From Ignelater luminosus (taxonomy: Eukaryota > Arthropoda > Insecta > Coleoptera > Elateridae): DNA of 64,000 nucleotides. The notes below the pieces were generated by a model, which worked only from the letters and a program-made list of their open reading frames with translations, had not been told where the DNA came from and made no database searches. The DNA lies in the NCBI GenBank assembly GCA_011009095.1, contig VTPC01091041.1, positions 1-64,000 of the forward strand. The letters run 5' to 3'. Both the position numbers and the translations under genes were made by a program. Positions 61,113 through 64,000 of this stretch are shown one piece after another. The first letter of the stretch is position 1; every line of letters starts with the position of its first letter.

Positions 61113-63587
61113 ATATTACTATGTCGAAAAATCGCCAAGTTTGATACCGATATCTCGAATACCAATTACGTATCTGTTATCAAGAGAAAATTCCAAATTG
61201 ATTTCATATATAGCGTGTCCTGTAAAGTTACGGGAACATGGTAACAGACAGACAGACGGAATGCATGAATGCAGATACGAGATTTTTTAAATTTTGTCGA
61301 AAATAAAAAAAGTAAAATATACCGGGTGAGTCTGAAACCAGTTTCACCCACTTTGCATTGTTATTTATTAACTGATTGAAATAAAATTTTGTATGCAACA
61401 GTCGCTGGGATTTCTTCTATTGTTTTTGTAAACGGAACACTTTATATTAAAATATAGAAGTTGTTTTATTTGAAATTGCAAAGCTGATATAATTTTCGCT
61501 AAAACTGAAAACGATAAAAAATTAAAACCTCCGTCAAGTAACGGCATTTAGCGACTATGTTACGCCAGTCAAAATTCATTATTTTTACTTAAGAAAAAAA
61601 TAAGAAAAATGGGGTTGCTCTTCGTTTTATTGACATCCCGTATCTTTGAGTTAAAAGAGCTATTAGAATGGAAATATCACTTTTGATCACTCGGTATGTT
61701 TTAATGGCATCCTTTATGCAAAAACTGACCTAATTACTCGTAACCTAAATATGTTCATCAATTTATTACATAACGGAATTTGCTGAATTTCCATTGTTCT
61801 ATATCTATACTTTTTTACAGTCTGATGAAACCACTAGCAGTAAGTAATTAGAGAGAAACGTATTTATTATTCTTACTCTTAATGAATCTATAGAACAAGC
61901 TTCCATTCGTAAATTTTTCAGAGGAAGAAGTAATTATCTTCTTTTGATTTAATTATACAAAATAACAATAAAAATAATTACTATCTAGTTTGTATACTGC
62001 CATATATTCATTTCTTTTCAAAATTATACATGAATAGAGAGAAGTGAGTTATTTTTACGAAATGAAATTAATACGAGTAATAGCACTCGGGTATTCAATT
62101 TGCGGTTTCTCTAATTAAATGCCTTTTAGAGCGAAATGTCTGACATATCTTATGAGATAATTATCTGTTTTTGCTACAAACACCAAATACTGTAATTTAC
62201 GGATTAAATCTTACAAAATATAGAGGTCGCTTTAGTTTATATGAGGAATGAGGCAGATGGGATAGGAGAAATGGGATAATTAAATGAAGTAGTTGGAATA
62301 TGTATACAAGTGGGGCAAAGATATATATACCTGAACGATATTTATGTGTTGATAAAAAAATTTATAACGTCATTTTCTTAACATTAATTAAATTTAGATA
62401 ATTAGTAAATGTAATTTTAGAATGCTCGAACTATACAGTCGTAGGCAAAAGTATGTGAACATTTTAAATATGGTGAGTCCCACTAGTATATATGACAGTC
62501 TCAGACGGCTTGATAACAATTTTTCATTTCAAAGATACCTTGTATATTGTTTTAGTTTCTAAAGTTTAATAACTTTGGCCTCAATGTTTCCCCTTACCTT
62601 AAACCTGCTAGATTTCTTTCTTTGGGGATATCAGGAATTCTGAGTATACAGGGTGTCTTGTTTAACAATCCACTCGCTGTTAATCGGGAGATATTAAAAC
62701 TACCAGGGCGAAATTTAGTAGGATTCCGATATAATTCTACCTGTAGATTGCAAAAACGGTAATTAGAACATTTCTAGAACAACTTCTAGTGTCAAACCGG
62801 AAACGACGACGTTGACATTTTTGATACCTTATACTTCTTCATTAGAAATCCTATAGAATATCTATCGGAATAACAAATCATTCGGGGCTACACTCAACAA
62901 ATGAAAGTCAACTTTGTTTCCAGCTTGACGGGTTGTTTTTAAAAATGCTCAATTTTTATTTTTGCAAGCTAGAGTCGAATTATACCGGAATACTAAATCC
63001 GAGGTAAATTCAGAGTTTCGGAAACTAGAATAACTAGAAAAAAAAAATGAATGCACGTACCGATCTACTTCTTCCTGTCGAGTTCATTGATATAATCAAA
63101 ACTTATACATTTTCTTTTGTTTTTGAGTTATAAGCGAAAATTGAAAGCGTACAGGGCTTCCGAACTTAAAACTGACTATTGGAATTTGTAAAACTTGAAG
63201 AGATATCATATTGGCCAGTAAGATACCAAAAAGAAAAATCTGAATGTTTTTGCAGTTTTCATGAATCTGAAAACGGAAATTCTTGACTTTCTTTCAGCCT
63301 TAGTTGTTTACTAGCCTACGTTTTAAAGTTCCGAGAAATGATGTTTTTAAAAAAGACATGGCTTGAAAAAATTATTAGGTAAGTAATATCTAAATTCAAG
63401 AAATACCAAAAGCATTGTATTTACTTAAGATAAAAAAAGTTACGTCGTATCGCATATACACGTAACACAGTGTATTAAGGCAGGATCGAATTAGTTCATA
63501 TACATTTAGCAACTTAGCAATCTTACTGTAACTGTAACGCGACGACTTCAATAAGCAACATTTAAAGTTTATAACTCTCAATATATA
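61113..63587. other. AT-rich region with transposon-terminus-like strings, no gene
   Basis: No gene is supported. Strings resembling transposon ends occur at about 61,206 (TATATAGCGTGTCCTGTAAA), 61,320 (ACCGGGTGAGTCTGAAACCA) and 62,648 (ATACAGGGTGTCTTGTTTAA). They may mark decayed short elements whose partners were not found by eye. Confidence 0.45.
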
Positions 63588-64000
63588 CAGTGTGTCCACA
63601 TTTCAATGCTCATTATTGGAATCTCGGAAATTGTAGGAGATATGAAGTCGGTTAAATTAAAAGAAATTTGTCTATTTTGAAGATCAATTTACTTATGCTT
63701 TTGTTTTTTAAAAAAAAGTTCACGGCTTACTAGATATTTGCTAAAAACGAAATTCTCTTATTTTTTTTTAAAATAAAAAGCATTTCCCATTTACATTTGT
63801 TATGTAACAATTGCTAAAACAAAACAAAAGACGCTTTTAAGATACTTTACTGAGCATTCACAGATAGCACCTAATGCCCCATAAAAGCGTAGTTATTTTG
63901 TTTTAGCAATTTTTGCATAACAAATAAATTTCTTTGATAAAACTTCACGACTCTAATAAAAAATGATTTTCACTTCACAACTCGGTAAAACAAAAGAATA
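63588..64000. mobile_element. Second copy of the fold-back transposon, cut by the window end
   Basis: It begins CAGTGTGTCCACATTTCAATG after TATATA and follows the 60,209 copy through the left arm, the nested pair (around 63,800 and 63,895) and into the right half. Compared with the earlier copy it lacks about 60 bases between the terminal arm and the nested pair (the part with AGTGTGCCATGG), and a shorter segment near 63,955. The right terminus is outside the window. Confidence 0.8.

Overview
This is AT-rich, low-gene-density nuclear DNA from an animal, almost certainly an insect. The genes have GT-AG introns and the largest one is the insect extracellular-matrix protein tenectin. A mariner of the mauritiana (Mos1-like) type and a P-element/THAP9-type transposase remnant are also present. 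The exact order is not proven by the sequence; a hymenopteran or another holometabolous insect is a guess from composition and repeat style.

Layout. Positions 1-23,870 hold no gene I can support: AT-rich sequence with GC-richer pockets (about 8,010-8,300 and 21,930-23,430) and a degenerate tandem array at 19,320-20,410. From 23,875 to 46,884 lies the tenectin gene on the + strand. It has a TATA-like promoter and an inferred non-coding first exon, a 6.8 kb intron, a signal-peptide exon (30,929-31,010), a 5.5 kb intron, small exons carrying von Willebrand factor C (VWC) domains, and two giant exons of 4.9 and 4.0 kb. The giant exons encode acidic Pro/Thr/Glu/Val repeat regions capped by further VWC domains. 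Seven coding exons join in frame to about 3,225 residues if one assembly gap (N-run 38,207-38,597) is given a length divisible by three.

Downstream is a transposon-rich interval. It contains a dead Mos1-like mariner with both inverted ends (48,499-49,768), a long diverged inverted repeat (about 50,303-51,903), and a decayed P-element/THAP9-like transposase (about 52,560-53,970). Next comes a compact six-exon gene (55,092-56,213) encoding only the molybdopterin-binding-type N domain of FAD synthase (FLAD1). A possible first exon of another gene, encoding a membrane anchor, sits at 56,542-56,668. The last 5 kb carries three related fold-back elements with long inverted ends, the last cut by the window edge.

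The two confident genes do not form a functional unit: tenectin is a secreted apical matrix and integrin-ligand protein, and the FLAD1-domain protein is a flavin-related, possibly mitochondrial, protein. The most notable points are the frame-breaking assembly gap in the tenectin repeats, a KGD tripeptide in VWC3 where an integrin-binding motif might be expected, the intron-containing P-like fossil, the fold-back family, and the stand-alone FLAD1 N domain.
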